Shown here: positions 34,832-43,027 of the stretch, one piece after another | Numbering within the stretch: the stretch's first letter is position 1 | Layout: every line of letters starts with the position of its first letter | From: Pseudomonadota bacterium | GTDB taxonomy: Bacteria; Pseudomonadota; Alphaproteobacteria; Rhodobacterales; Rhodobacteraceae | DNA: 64,000 bases | Direction of reading: 5' to 3' | Assembly: GCA_038533575.1 (NCBI GenBank) | Contig: JBCAYL010000004.1 | Coordinates: forward strand, 124,001-188,000 | Program-made: the position numbers and the translations under genes | The notes under the pieces: generated by a model | Told to the model about the DNA's origin: nothing | What the model saw: the letters and a program-made list of their open reading frames with translations, nothing else | Database searches by the model: none

Positions 34832-35797
34832 GTGACGAAAGCACCAATCATCGATGCGCTTCAATTCACGCGCCCGTGTCGCAGCATCTACGAGGAGATG
34901 CGCGCCGGCGGGGTCGATGCCGTTCACATGACCGTCTCCTACCACGAAGGCTTCCGCGCGACGGTCGCTGCGTTGGCGGACTGGAACAGGGAGTTCGAGC
35001 AGAACGGCGACGTGATCCTGCGCGCCACCCACGTGGACGACATTCGCGTGGCACAGGAGACGGGTCGCACGGCGATCTTTTTCGGTGCGCAGAACCCGGC
35101 GCCGATGGAGGACGATCTCGGCCTGATCGAAATCCTGCATCAGCTCGGTCTTCGCTTCATGCAATTGAGTTACAACAACCAGTCGCTCCTGTGTTCGGGC
35201 TGTTACGAGCCAGACGACACCGGGCTGACCAACATGGGGCGCGAAGCGGTCGCTGAAATGAACCGCGTCGGTCTCGTGATCGACATGTCCCATTCCGGCG
35301 ATCGCTCCCGGCGAGAGGCGATCGAAGCTTCCGCGCGTCCCATAGCCATCACGCATGCCAACCCCGCCCATTGGCACGATGTGCCCCGGAACGTGCGCCC
35401 CGAAACCCTCGACGCCTTGGTGGAGAGCGGTGGTATGCTCGGCTTTTCACTTTACCCGCTGCACCTGCGCGCGGGCTCTGACTGCACGCTCGAGAGCTTT
35501 TGCACCATGGTCGCGCGCCTGGCAGAGCGGGTCGGGACGGCAGGCATCGGCATCGGTTCGGATCTCTGCCAGGGCCAGCCGGACAGTGCGCTAGCGTGGA
35601 TGCGCGATGGGCGTTGGAAGAAAGTCAGAGGACAGGAAGCCAGATTTCCACCACAGCCGGCATTCTTTGAAAGCAACAGGGACTTCACCGGACTGAAGCA
35701 GGGCCTGAGTGAAGTGGGCTTCGACGCAGAAGAGGTTTCGGCTATCTTGGGTGGAAACTGGATGCGTTTCTTCGAAAAGAGCTTCGGCCCCACATGA
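34832..35797 (+). CDS. Membrane dipeptidase-like protein (peptidase family M19) lacking the HxD motif
   Basis: A 321-residue M19-family TIM barrel. It has GVDAVHMTVSYHEGF, TAIFFGAQNPAPMEDD, DMSHSGDRS with one likely metal histidine, ITHANPAHW with the next, and a C-terminal NWMRFFE. The normal N-terminal HxD metal motif is absent: the equivalent stretch reads IIDALQF. The GTG at 34832 starts directly at the conserved TKAPIIDAL; longer in-frame readings have no family resemblance. This divergent subfamily is, from memory, found beside N-methyl-amine or betaine demethylation genes rather than acting as a proven dipeptidase. The stop overlaps the next gene as ATGA. Confidence 0.85.
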   Translation: MTKAPIIDALQFTRPCRSIYEEMRAGGVDAVHMTVSYHEGFRATVAALADWNREFEQNGDVILRATHVDDIRVAQETGRTAIFFGAQNPAPMEDDLGLIEILHQLGLRFMQLSYNNQSLLCSGCYEPDDTGLTNMGREAVAEMNRVGLVIDMSHSGDRSRREAIEASARPIAITHANPAHWHDVPRNVRPETLDALVESGGMLGFSLYPLHLRAGSDCTLESFCTMVARLAERVGTAGIGIGSDLCQGQPDSALAWMRDGRWKKVRGQEARFPPQPAFFESNRDFTGLKQGLSEVGFDAEEVSAILGGNWMRFFEKSFGPT

Positions 35798-37422
35798 AAG
35801 ATCTTTCGCCTCCCCGTGCCTTGCGGTCTGCCGACAAGGTCATGAGCCTCGCCCATCTCGGCGCGATGCAGCCCACGCGCCTGTCTTTCCTCAGGGTTCT
35901 GATGCGCGACCTTGCACGCCTAGAAGCGCAGGTCACGCGCACCGCTTGGAAGATGGATGAGGAGGGTCACGGCCACGCCACCTATACCGTCTCCATGGGC
36001 CCCCACAGCTATACACTGATCGCGTTTTCTCAGGCGCTCTCCGATGAGGAGCGCACGGACCGCGTGATCGCGACGGCGTGGGATGCAGCGTTTGTCCTCT
36101 TCGACGGCATCCCGGCAGAGGCCGACATCGCCCGTCTTGCAGAGGCTGTCCCGCGCCAGGAGGAGGGGCGGCTGACAGACACCGAGCTCGTTCTCAGCCG
36201 CGCAAACAAGAGCGTGCGCCTCTTCGCGCACGTGGTCGATGCGTTGCGCACGGGGGCTCAGCCCGACGCCGAGATGCTCGCAAAGACGGGCTACCTCATG
36301 CGCACGACGGCCGTGTACGGAAACGGAAAATTCGGCCTGGCAGACAGATCACGGATCGAAGACCGCCCCGGTTTGAGCGGGCCCTTCGCGGCAGAGATGC
36401 TCACGGTCTGGCTCATCCGCGGCTTCACCCATGATCTTGCAGAGCATTTGGGCGGGGCCCCCTTGGCGAGCCGTGTGAAGCGGATGCTGGGCGTCGGGAA
36501 CGCCACCGGCCTTGGCATGGCACCGTTTCTGGTGTCGCACCCGCTCCTCCTCGATGCGTGGATGCAGGTGCGCGAGACGGCACTTTCCCGGGTTCTTAAT
36601 CAACCCACGATCACGGAGGGCGAGGCTGCGGAACTCGTCTCGCTCGCAGCTCACGCGGCGGCCTATCTGCAGACATGGGAGGTCGCCGATGCGGACGCGA
36701 TGGAGGATATCCGGCGTTTGAGGTCTGACTGGGCCGCGTTGACCGGCGCGTTGGACGTGGGAAGCCTGCAGGAGCCCGGCGCGCTCTCGGCGCTGCTGGA
36801 TCGTTGCGAGACGCCGGCGCTGGAGGAACTGGCTGTCTCGTGGCTGCTGGAACCCTTCGGACACCTCGTCGATGACCTTGCAGAGTGCCAGGCGAGCCCC
36901 TTCGAGCCCGAGCTCGACGCGCGTCAGACGTGCGGAGCGCTCAAGGCGGAGATCGAGCTGCACGCGCCTTGGGCGCTGTGCTGTGATTTCGAGAAGGCCG
37001 AGGAGTCCGCGCAGTTCTGGTACGTGTCAGAGGAAAAGCTGGAGCCGCGCCTTGGCGACAGGGAAGCGGATCCCGGCGCCGAGAAGGAGACACCGCTCGA
37101 CTCAGCTCGGCAGATCTGCGCGCTGCACGCGGCTTTGCCACAGGACGCGACCCCGCTCTGGCAGTTCTTCGCCAGCAGGCCAGAGCATCGATCCGTGGCC
37201 CGCCGCGTACAGGCTCTGGCCACGCATCCTTACGCGGAAGTACGTGCAAATCTTTTGCACGGCGATGCAGCGCCCATTCACCTCCTCCGCGCAAAGCTGT
37301 CTTGCTTCGGCGCGTCGCGCTTTGACCCCAAAAGCCGCCTTTGGACCCGTGTCACGCTGGCGCAGGGGCTTCCGCTCGCCGACGAGATTGGCGACACTAC
37401 GGGATGGCTTCCGCATCTCTGA
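35794..37422 (+). CDS. Unknown 542-residue alpha-rich protein
   Basis: I do not recognise a domain. The protein is soluble, largely helical and rich in leucine, alanine and acidic residues. Segments include MSLAHLGAMQPTRLSFLRVL (17-36), VFLFDGIP-like VLFDGIPAE near 105 and YLMRTTAVYGNGKFGLADR near 180. A cysteine pair ALCCDF lies near 395. It may bind a cofactor or act as an assembly factor. It is translationally coupled to the M19 gene before it (ATGA) and overlaps the DUF3726 gene after it by 19 bp, so the three form one unit. Confidence 0.75.
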   Translation: MKDLSPPRALRSADKVMSLAHLGAMQPTRLSFLRVLMRDLARLEAQVTRTAWKMDEEGHGHATYTVSMGPHSYTLIAFSQALSDEERTDRVIATAWDAAFVLFDGIPAEADIARLAEAVPRQEEGRLTDTELVLSRANKSVRLFAHVVDALRTGAQPDAEMLAKTGYLMRTTAVYGNGKFGLADRSRIEDRPGLSGPFAAEMLTVWLIRGFTHDLAEHLGGAPLASRVKRMLGVGNATGLGMAPFLVSHPLLLDAWMQVRETALSRVLNQPTITEGEAAELVSLAAHAAAYLQTWEVADADAMEDIRRLRSDWAALTGALDVGSLQEPGALSALLDRCETPALEELAVSWLLEPFGHLVDDLAECQASPFEPELDARQTCGALKAEIELHAPWALCCDFEKAEESAQFWYVSEEKLEPRLGDREADPGAEKETPLDSARQICALHAALPQDATPLWQFFASRPEHRSVARRVQALATHPYAEVRANLLHGDAAPIHLLRAKLSCFGASRFDPKSRLWTRVTLAQGLPLADEIGDTTGWLPHL

Positions 37423-37958
37423 CGCTTCCCCGTTCTGAATTGCATGCTCTCCTTCTGCGCGCTGCGCGGGGCGCGGGGGTGCCCCAATCTCACGGAGAAG
37501 ATCTCGCGCGCGCCATCGCATCCCATGGTGGCGCCCGCGCCGTCTCCGCTGCGAGCCGCGCGCTGGGCCGGCGCTGGCGCGTGCCAGGATACGATCTTGA
37601 CGGCAACACCGTGATTTTCCCGCGCGCGCGCGCGGTGGAATGTCTTCCGGTCGCAATCGACGCTCTTCAAGCGGATGTCGACATGGCGAAGCTCACCGAC
37701 ATCGATGAGCCCGATCTGGTGGAACCCTTCGTCGCGCAGGCCGCGCGCGTCGGCCGAGCCAATCTGGCGGTGCGGGCAACCGAGAACAGCGTCGTTCTTG
37801 AGCACGGCCGAAAGGACCTGCCGGCACCACGTAAAGGGCGGGTCGAAGTCGCCTGCGACGTGCTCGACCGGCTCAGTCGCTTTGCATCGCGCACTTACGT
37901 GGCAGCGACGGCGGCGTCCCGCTCTGGCGCTGGCGCCGGGGCGATCGATAACGACTAG
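37404..37958 (+). CDS. DUF3726-family protein
   Basis: A 184-residue protein of the uncharacterised DUF3726 type: an N-terminal [28 protein letters not shown], a segment around [14 protein letters not shown], and [23 protein letters not shown] at the C-terminus. The N-terminal pattern resembles the start of malate/L-lactate dehydrogenase-like proteins, which may hint at distant homology. The ATG at 37404 lies inside the end of the 542-residue gene, an overlap of 19 bp. Its TAG stop shares CTAG with truA. From memory, DUF3726 genes occur near glycine-betaine or N-methylproline catabolism genes. Confidence 0.75.
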   Translation: MASASLTLPRSELHALLLRAARGAGVPQSHGEDLARAIASHGGARAVSAASRALGRRWRVPGYDLDGNTVIFPRARAVECLPVAIDALQADVDMAKLTDIDEPDLVEPFVAQAARVGRANLAVRATENSVVLEHGRKDLPAPRKGRVEVACDVLDRLSRFASRTYVAATAASRSGAGAGAIDND

Positions 37959-38725
37959 GCAAACGGGTCCACGGGGTAGCGCACGCTCTTGAGAGCGAGG
38001 CCGTGGGGCGGCGAGACAGGCCCACATTGGCTCCGGTCGGCAGCTGCGAGAGCTGTCTTTACCCGGTCAGGAGACCACGCTCCCGACCCCACGCGCTCCA
38101 GCGTGCCCACGAAACTCCGCACCTGATTGTGCAAGAAGCTCCGTGCACGCAGGTGAAAGCGATATTCCTGCCCACCCGGGTAGCTCAGTTCTTCGACGTC
38201 GAGCGCGTCCAGCGTCTTGACCGGCGAGGCCGCCTGGCAAATCGAGGCGCGGAAGGTCGTGAAATCGTGCCGCCCGACGAGATGTGCCGCTGCCTCCCGC
38301 ATGGGGGCGAGATCGAGCGGTCCTGCCACCTGCCAGACTTTGCCGGCATCGAGTGTCACCGGCCCACGACGGACGACAAGACGGAAGACATACGCCCTTT
38401 CCACCGCGGAAAAGCGGGCGTGCCAGTCTTCATGCGGCGCGGGTGCGCAGGCGGTGACGGCGACGGGAAGGGGCTTTAGGTGATGGTTCAGCGCCTCTGA
38501 CAGTCGGAAAGGAGACCAGTCCTTGGCCAGGTCGCACTGCGCCACTTGCCCCCATGCATGGACGCCCGCATCCGTCCGCCCCGCCGCCGCAACCGAGGGA
38601 ACCCCCGTTTCCAACTGAGCAAGGGCATTTTCCAGTGCGCCCTGCACAGAAGGCTGATCGGCCTGACGCTGCCATCCGGCAAAAGGGGCGCCGTCGTATT
38701 CGACCCTGAGAGCATAGCGTGGCAT
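37955..38725 (-). CDS. truA: tRNA pseudouridine(38-40) synthase
   Basis: Converts uridines 38-40 of tRNA anticodon arms to pseudouridine. The 256 residues match Tru[13 protein letters not shown] near residue 10, the catalytic Asp52 in [25 protein letters not shown] and [13 protein letters not shown]. It is convergent with the DUF3726 gene and shares its CTAG stop, and diverges from the YcjX-family gene across 91 bp in which I see no clear signal. Confidence 0.96.
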   Translation of the reverse strand: MPRYALRVEYDGAPFAGWQRQADQPSVQGALENALAQLETGVPSVAAAGRTDAGVHAWGQVAQCDLAKDWSPFRLSEALNHHLKPLPVAVTACAPAPHEDWHARFSAVERAYVFRLVVRRGPVTLDAGKVWQVAGPLDLAPMREAAAHLVGRHDFTTFRASICQAASPVKTLDALDVEELSYPGGQEYRFHLRARSFLHNQVRSFVGTLERVGSGAWSPDRVKTALAAADRSQCGPVSPPHGLALKSVRYPVDPFA

Positions 38726-38816
38726 GGCGCGGCCCTACCGCCACCCGGCAAATGGCGCAAGCTCTGGGCATTGCGGGCGGCCATGCCTATCTTGGGCCCG
38801 TTAGCCGGGGGCGCGA

Positions 38817-40226
38817 GTGGTACTTCAAGCAATGGCAGATGGCGTCGGTCGCGCGCTCGAGACGGTGACCGCGCCGGTCACCGGTCTGTTCGGAGATGCC
38901 ACGATCCGGCTCGGCGTCACCGGGCTGAGCCGGGCAGGCAAGACCGTGTTCATCACGGCCCTTGTCGCAAATCTCCTGGATCGCGGTCGTATGCCCGGGC
39001 TGTCGGCTGCGACTTCAGGCTCCATCCAGCACGCCTATCTCCAGCCCCAGCCGGACGACACGATCCCGCGCTTCGAGTATGAAACCCATCTCGCCGCCAT
39101 GACGGGCACGGCGCCCCGCTGGCCAGAAAGCACGCGTGCGGTGAGCGAGCTCCGGCTTTCGCTCCGCATTCAGCCGCAAGGCATGATCGGAGCCCTTTCG
39201 GGGCCGAAGACCGTGCACTTGGACATCATCGACTATCCCGGCGAGTGGCTTTTGGACCTTGGGCTCTTGGAGAAGACCTATTCCGATTGGTCCAACGAGG
39301 TCCTCGCACGGATGAAGACGCGAAAGGCCGCGCAGGCTTTCGTGGATGCCACCGAAGGCCTGGCCGCTGACATGCCCTTTGCCGAAGCGCACGCCAAAAC
39401 CCTCGCAGGAGCATTTACGGCTTACTTGCACGCAGCCCGCGCTGCCGGGTTCTCGGATTGCACACCGGGGCGTTTTCTTCTGCCGGGTGAGCTTGAGGGA
39501 TCACCCGTGCTGACTTTCGGTCCGCTGGCGGGCTCGGCGGGCCGCGGCAGCCTCGCGCGGGAGATGGAGCGGCGTTTCGAGGCCTATAAGACCAAGGTCG
39601 TGAAGCCCTTCTTCCGCGAGCACTTTGCGCGCCTCGACCGGCAGGTCGTCCTCGTTGACGTACTGGGTGCCATTCATGACGGGCCGAAGGCGGTGGAAGC
39701 GCTGCGGCAGACCATGGCAGATATCCTTGTGGCGTTCCGGCCCGGCCGCAACGCGTGGCTCACATCGCTGCTCTTGGGAAAGCGCGTGGATCGCATCCTC
39801 TTTGCGGCGACGAAAGCCGATCACCTCCATCACGAACAGCACGGGCGCCTGACCGCCATCATGGAGGCCCTGACACGGGAGGCCAGCGATCGCGCGCTCT
39901 TCAACGGCGCTCTGACCAAGGCGCTCTCAATTGCGGCTCTGCGCACGACGACCGAGACCGAGGTCACCCATGGGAGCGAGACGCTCGCGGCGGTTGCGGG
40001 CCTGACCGAGGCGGGCAAACGGGCGGCGTTCTACCCGGGCGAGTTGCCGAGTGACCCGGCGCGCATCATGAACCCGGCACGGGAAGCTGCGGAAACCTGG
40101 CCGTTCGGGAATGTCGAGGTCACCCGTTTCGTCCCACCCAAGCAGACGATCGCGCCGGGCGATGGCCCGCCTCATATCAGGCTCGACAAGGCCGCGGAGT
40201 TTTTGCTCGGGGATCGGCTGAGATGA
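38817..40226 (+). CDS. YcjX-family (DUF463) P-loop GTPase-like protein
   Basis: A 469-residue P-loop protein of the YcjX/DUF463 family, a stress-linked group with a GTPase-type fold. The P-loop GLSRAGKT is at 36-43, and LDIIDYPGEWLLDLGLL carries the switch-type aspartate. The start is most likely GTG at 38817, giving VLQAMADGVGRAL in line with relatives; the ATG at 38832 is the alternative. It is coupled to the DUF697 membrane partner by ATGA, the same pairing as ycjX-ycjF in E. coli. Confidence 0.9.
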   Translation: MVLQAMADGVGRALETVTAPVTGLFGDATIRLGVTGLSRAGKTVFITALVANLLDRGRMPGLSAATSGSIQHAYLQPQPDDTIPRFEYETHLAAMTGTAPRWPESTRAVSELRLSLRIQPQGMIGALSGPKTVHLDIIDYPGEWLLDLGLLEKTYSDWSNEVLARMKTRKAAQAFVDATEGLAADMPFAEAHAKTLAGAFTAYLHAARAAGFSDCTPGRFLLPGELEGSPVLTFGPLAGSAGRGSLAREMERRFEAYKTKVVKPFFREHFARLDRQVVLVDVLGAIHDGPKAVEALRQTMADILVAFRPGRNAWLTSLLLGKRVDRILFAATKADHLHHEQHGRLTAIMEALTREASDRALFNGALTKALSIAALRTTTETEVTHGSETLAAVAGLTEAGKRAAFYPGELPSDPARIMNPAREAAETWPFGNVEVTRFVPPKQTIAPGDGPPHIRLDKAAEFLLGDRLR

Positions 40227-41221
40227 CGGAGAAGACGAAGGGCCCCGTTCTTGTCGAACTGGATGAGACCGCCGAGCAGGTGACGCCCGCAGACGCGCCT
40301 TCAATCGAGGACGCCCCACCTCGGGGTGCGGCCATGCAAAGCGTGGCAAGCCTCGCGGCGCGGCGCCGGTCGCCGCTTGTGCGATGGTTCTGGGGGCTGC
40401 TGGTTGCGGTCATCGGCTTCTTCGTGTCGCTTTCGGCCTGGAACGCGCTCTCGTCTCTTCTCACGAGCAATCCGATCCTTGGCTTTGCCGCCACACTCCT
40501 CCTCGGCGCCTTCGTCCTCGTCGCCCTCGCCGTCGTCGTGCGCGAGCTTTCGGCCTTCTCCCGTCTCGGCCGGATCGACCGGGTGTCGGTGGCCGCCGAG
40601 GCAGCGCTGACGGCGGGCGATCTCAAGGGCGCGCGCGCGGTCCTAAAGGACCTCACCCGCCTCTACCGCCCAAGGCCAGAGGCCAAATGGGCGCTCGAGC
40701 GGATCGCGGAACGCGAGGCGGAGATGCTCGACGCAGACAGCCTCCTGGCGCTTGCCGAGCGCGAACTTCTCACGCCGCTCGACGCCGCCGCCCTGAAAGA
40801 GGTGGAGGCCGCCGCGCGGCAGGTCGCCACCGTCACCGCCCTCGTGCCTCTCGCGCTCGCCGATGTCGTGGCCGCGCTCACGGCCAATATCCGCATGATC
40901 CGGCGCGTGGCCGAGATCTATGGCGGGCGCTCGGGCACCTTCGGGGCCTGGCGGCTCACGCGCGCGGTCTTCGGCCATCTCGTGGCCACCGGCGCGCTCG
41001 CGGCGGGAGACGATCTCATCGGCTCCGTCGCCGGGGGCTCGATCCTTTCCAAGGTCTCGCGTAGGTTCGGCGAAGGGCTCGTGAATGCCGCGCTCACCGC
41101 GCGCGTTGGCGTGGCCGCCATGGAAGTTTGCCGCCCACTCGCCTTCCGCGCTGCCAAACGCCCGGGCGTCACATCCCTCGTCCGCCGTGCCCTCACTGGG
41201 CTCTTCGATTTCAAGGAGTAA
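40223..41221 (+). CDS. YcjF/TIGR01620-family (DUF697) membrane protein
   Basis: A 332-residue inner-membrane protein with two transmembrane segments at about 55-78 and 87-108, and a C-terminal DUF697 domain (TALVPLALADVVAALTANIRMIRRVAEIYGGR). The first 45 residues are acidic and probably disordered. It partners the YcjX-like gene before it (4-bp overlap). The exact role is unknown. The next gene follows after 6 bp and is probably in the same transcript. Confidence 0.88.
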   Translation: MTEKTKGPVLVELDETAEQVTPADAPSIEDAPPRGAAMQSVASLAARRRSPLVRWFWGLLVAVIGFFVSLSAWNALSSLLTSNPILGFAATLLLGAFVLVALAVVVRELSAFSRLGRIDRVSVAAEAALTAGDLKGARAVLKDLTRLYRPRPEAKWALERIAEREAEMLDADSLLALAERELLTPLDAAALKEVEAAARQVATVTALVPLALADVVAALTANIRMIRRVAEIYGGRSGTFGAWRLTRAVFGHLVATGALAAGDDLIGSVAGGSILSKVSRRFGEGLVNAALTARVGVAAMEVCRPLAFRAAKRPGVTSLVRRALTGLFDFKE

Positions 41222-41227
41222 GACTGC

Positions 41228-42844
41228 ATGGAAACCCTCGCCATCGACCTTACCACCTATCAGCGCCGCCCCATCGACCCCGCGCATCTCGCGCGGATGC
41301 ACGACGTGGGCGAGGTGCGCGAGCACGGACCGGGCACAATGCTCCAGGAACTCGGCAAGCCCTATGCGGAGTTTCTCTACGTCGAGGATGGCGAGGTCGA
41401 GGCCGTCCACCCCCTCACCGGGGAGCGCTATGGCGGCGCGACGCTCGGGCCCACACAGTTCTTCGGCGAGGTGGGCTTCATCAACGATGCCCGCGCTTCC
41501 ATCGGGGCGCGCACGGTCGTGCCCTCGCGCATCCTCCATGTCCCGCGCGCCGAGATGCTGCGCCTCATGAGCCAGATCCCCGAACTCTCGGACCTCATCA
41601 TCACCGTCTTCGCGGCCCGCCGCCGCAGGCAGATCGAGGCCGAAGACGGCGCGCTCATGCTCATCGGGGCTGACGTCGACCGCAACATACGCCAGATCGC
41701 GGCCTTTGCTGGTCGCAACAAGATCCCTTACCGCTCCATCGAGATCGGCTCGGGCGAGGCGGTGGAGCTCTCCGACACCTGCAGCTTCAATCCGCAGAAG
41801 CCCGCCGTGCTCTACGGCGAGAAAAAGCTCATCGAGGACCCCACGCCCGCCAAGGTGGCGCAGCTCTTCGGGCTCGATCTCTCGCTCGAGGATCACGAGG
41901 AATGCGACGTGCTGATCGTGGGGGCAGGGCCCGCAGGCACGGCCGCCGGCGTCTATGCGGGCTCCGAGGGCATGAGCGCGCTGGTGCTGGAGGATTCGAC
42001 GATTGGCGGTCAAGCAGGGACATCGAGCCGGATCGAGAATTACATGGGCTTTCCAACGGGGATCTCCGGCGCGGATCTCGTTTGGCGGGGCGAGGTCCAG
42101 GCCATGAAATTTGGCACGCGGTTCGCGGTGCCCCGGCGCGCGGTCAAGGTTGAGAAACATGGCGAGCTGTTCGATGTGACCTTGGGCGACGGCATGGTCG
42201 TGTGTGCGCGTGCCCTCGTGGTAGCCACCGGCGTGCAATACCGCCGGCTTCCCATAAAGGGGCTCGAGGAACTCGAAGGCGCTGGCATTTACTATGCGGC
42301 CACCGAGGTCGAGGCGCGATACTGCCGGGGAAGCGATGCCGTGGTGATCGGGGGCGGCAACTCGGCGGGACAAGCCGCGATGTATCTCTCGCGCTCCTCC
42401 TCCCATGTCCACGTACTCGTGCGCGGCAAGTCGCTCGCCGCGTCCATGTCCGACTACCTGTCGTCACGCCTCGAGGCGGACGCGCGGATCACCATCCACT
42501 ACGAGGCCGAGATGACGGAGGTTCATGGCGAGGGTGGGCATCTGAAGGCCATAACCGTCCGTGACAAGTCCTCCGGTGAGGAGCGGCGTCTCGAGACCTG
42601 CGGCACCTTCATCATGGTGGGCGCTGCGCCCAATACAGGTTGGCTGTCAGGCCTTGTGGAGCTCGATGACAAGGGCTTCGTGAAGACCGGCATCGATGTC
42701 GGGACGAACTCTGCCTATGCCACGTCCCATCCCGGCATCTTCGCGGTGGGGGATGTCCGTGCAGGCTCCGTCAAACGTGTGGCGAGCGCAGTGGGAGAAG
42801 GCTCCGTCGTGATCAGCCGCGTTTGGGAGTATCTCAATCCCTGA
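41228..42844 (+). CDS. Cyclic-nucleotide-binding domain fused to a thioredoxin-reductase-like flavoprotein without redox cysteines
   Basis: A 538-residue fusion. Residues 1-130 form a cNMP-binding-type beta barrel (FFGEVGFINDARASIGAR). Residues 140-215 look like a linker or thioredoxin-like region. From 226 it is a TrxB-type flavoprotein: FAD motif GAGPAG at 232-237, the GGQAGTSSRIENYMGFP segment, NAD(P)H motif GGGNSA at 375-380 and FAVGDV near the end. Where thioredoxin reductase has CATC the sequence reads Ala357-Ala-Thr-Glu360, so a dithiol mechanism is impossible. It may be an NAD(P)H oxidase or a ferredoxin-NADP reductase-like enzyme gated by a nucleotide. It lies 6 bp after the YcjF-like gene. 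Confidence 0.88.
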   Translation: METLAIDLTTYQRRPIDPAHLARMHDVGEVREHGPGTMLQELGKPYAEFLYVEDGEVEAVHPLTGERYGGATLGPTQFFGEVGFINDARASIGARTVVPSRILHVPRAEMLRLMSQIPELSDLIITVFAARRRRQIEAEDGALMLIGADVDRNIRQIAAFAGRNKIPYRSIEIGSGEAVELSDTCSFNPQKPAVLYGEKKLIEDPTPAKVAQLFGLDLSLEDHEECDVLIVGAGPAGTAAGVYAGSEGMSALVLEDSTIGGQAGTSSRIENYMGFPTGISGADLVWRGEVQAMKFGTRFAVPRRAVKVEKHGELFDVTLGDGMVVCARALVVATGVQYRRLPIKGLEELEGAGIYYAATEVEARYCRGSDAVVIGGGNSAGQAAMYLSRSSSHVHVLVRGKSLAASMSDYLSSRLEADARITIHYEAEMTEVHGEGGHLKAITVRDKSSGEERRLETCGTFIMVGAAPNTGWLSGLVELDDKGFVKTGIDVGTNSAYATSHPGIFAVGDVRAGSVKRVASAVGEGSVVISRVWEYLNP

Positions 42845-42877
42845 CCTTCGGTCGCCTTTGGCGAGGGTTCAACTTTC

Positions 42878-42906
42878 TTGCTCCCCCCCGAAGGCCCGCC
42901 TATAAG
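42878..42906 (+). promoter_or_regulatory. Predicted promoter of ileS
   Basis: TTGCTC (42878-42883) and TATAAG (42901-42906) are separated by 17 bp, about 120 bp before the ileS start. The -10 is close to consensus, the -35 only half matches. A C-rich run fills the spacer. Confidence 0.35.
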
Positions 42907-43027
42907 CCCTGCGACATGGCTCGCACGGTTCACATACGGCGAATTACGGGCCCGGCGGACTGAGGTTTCAGACGCCGGGATCACATCGCCATTCCGAGCC
43001 AAACATCCAAATTCTGCGAGCCTAATC

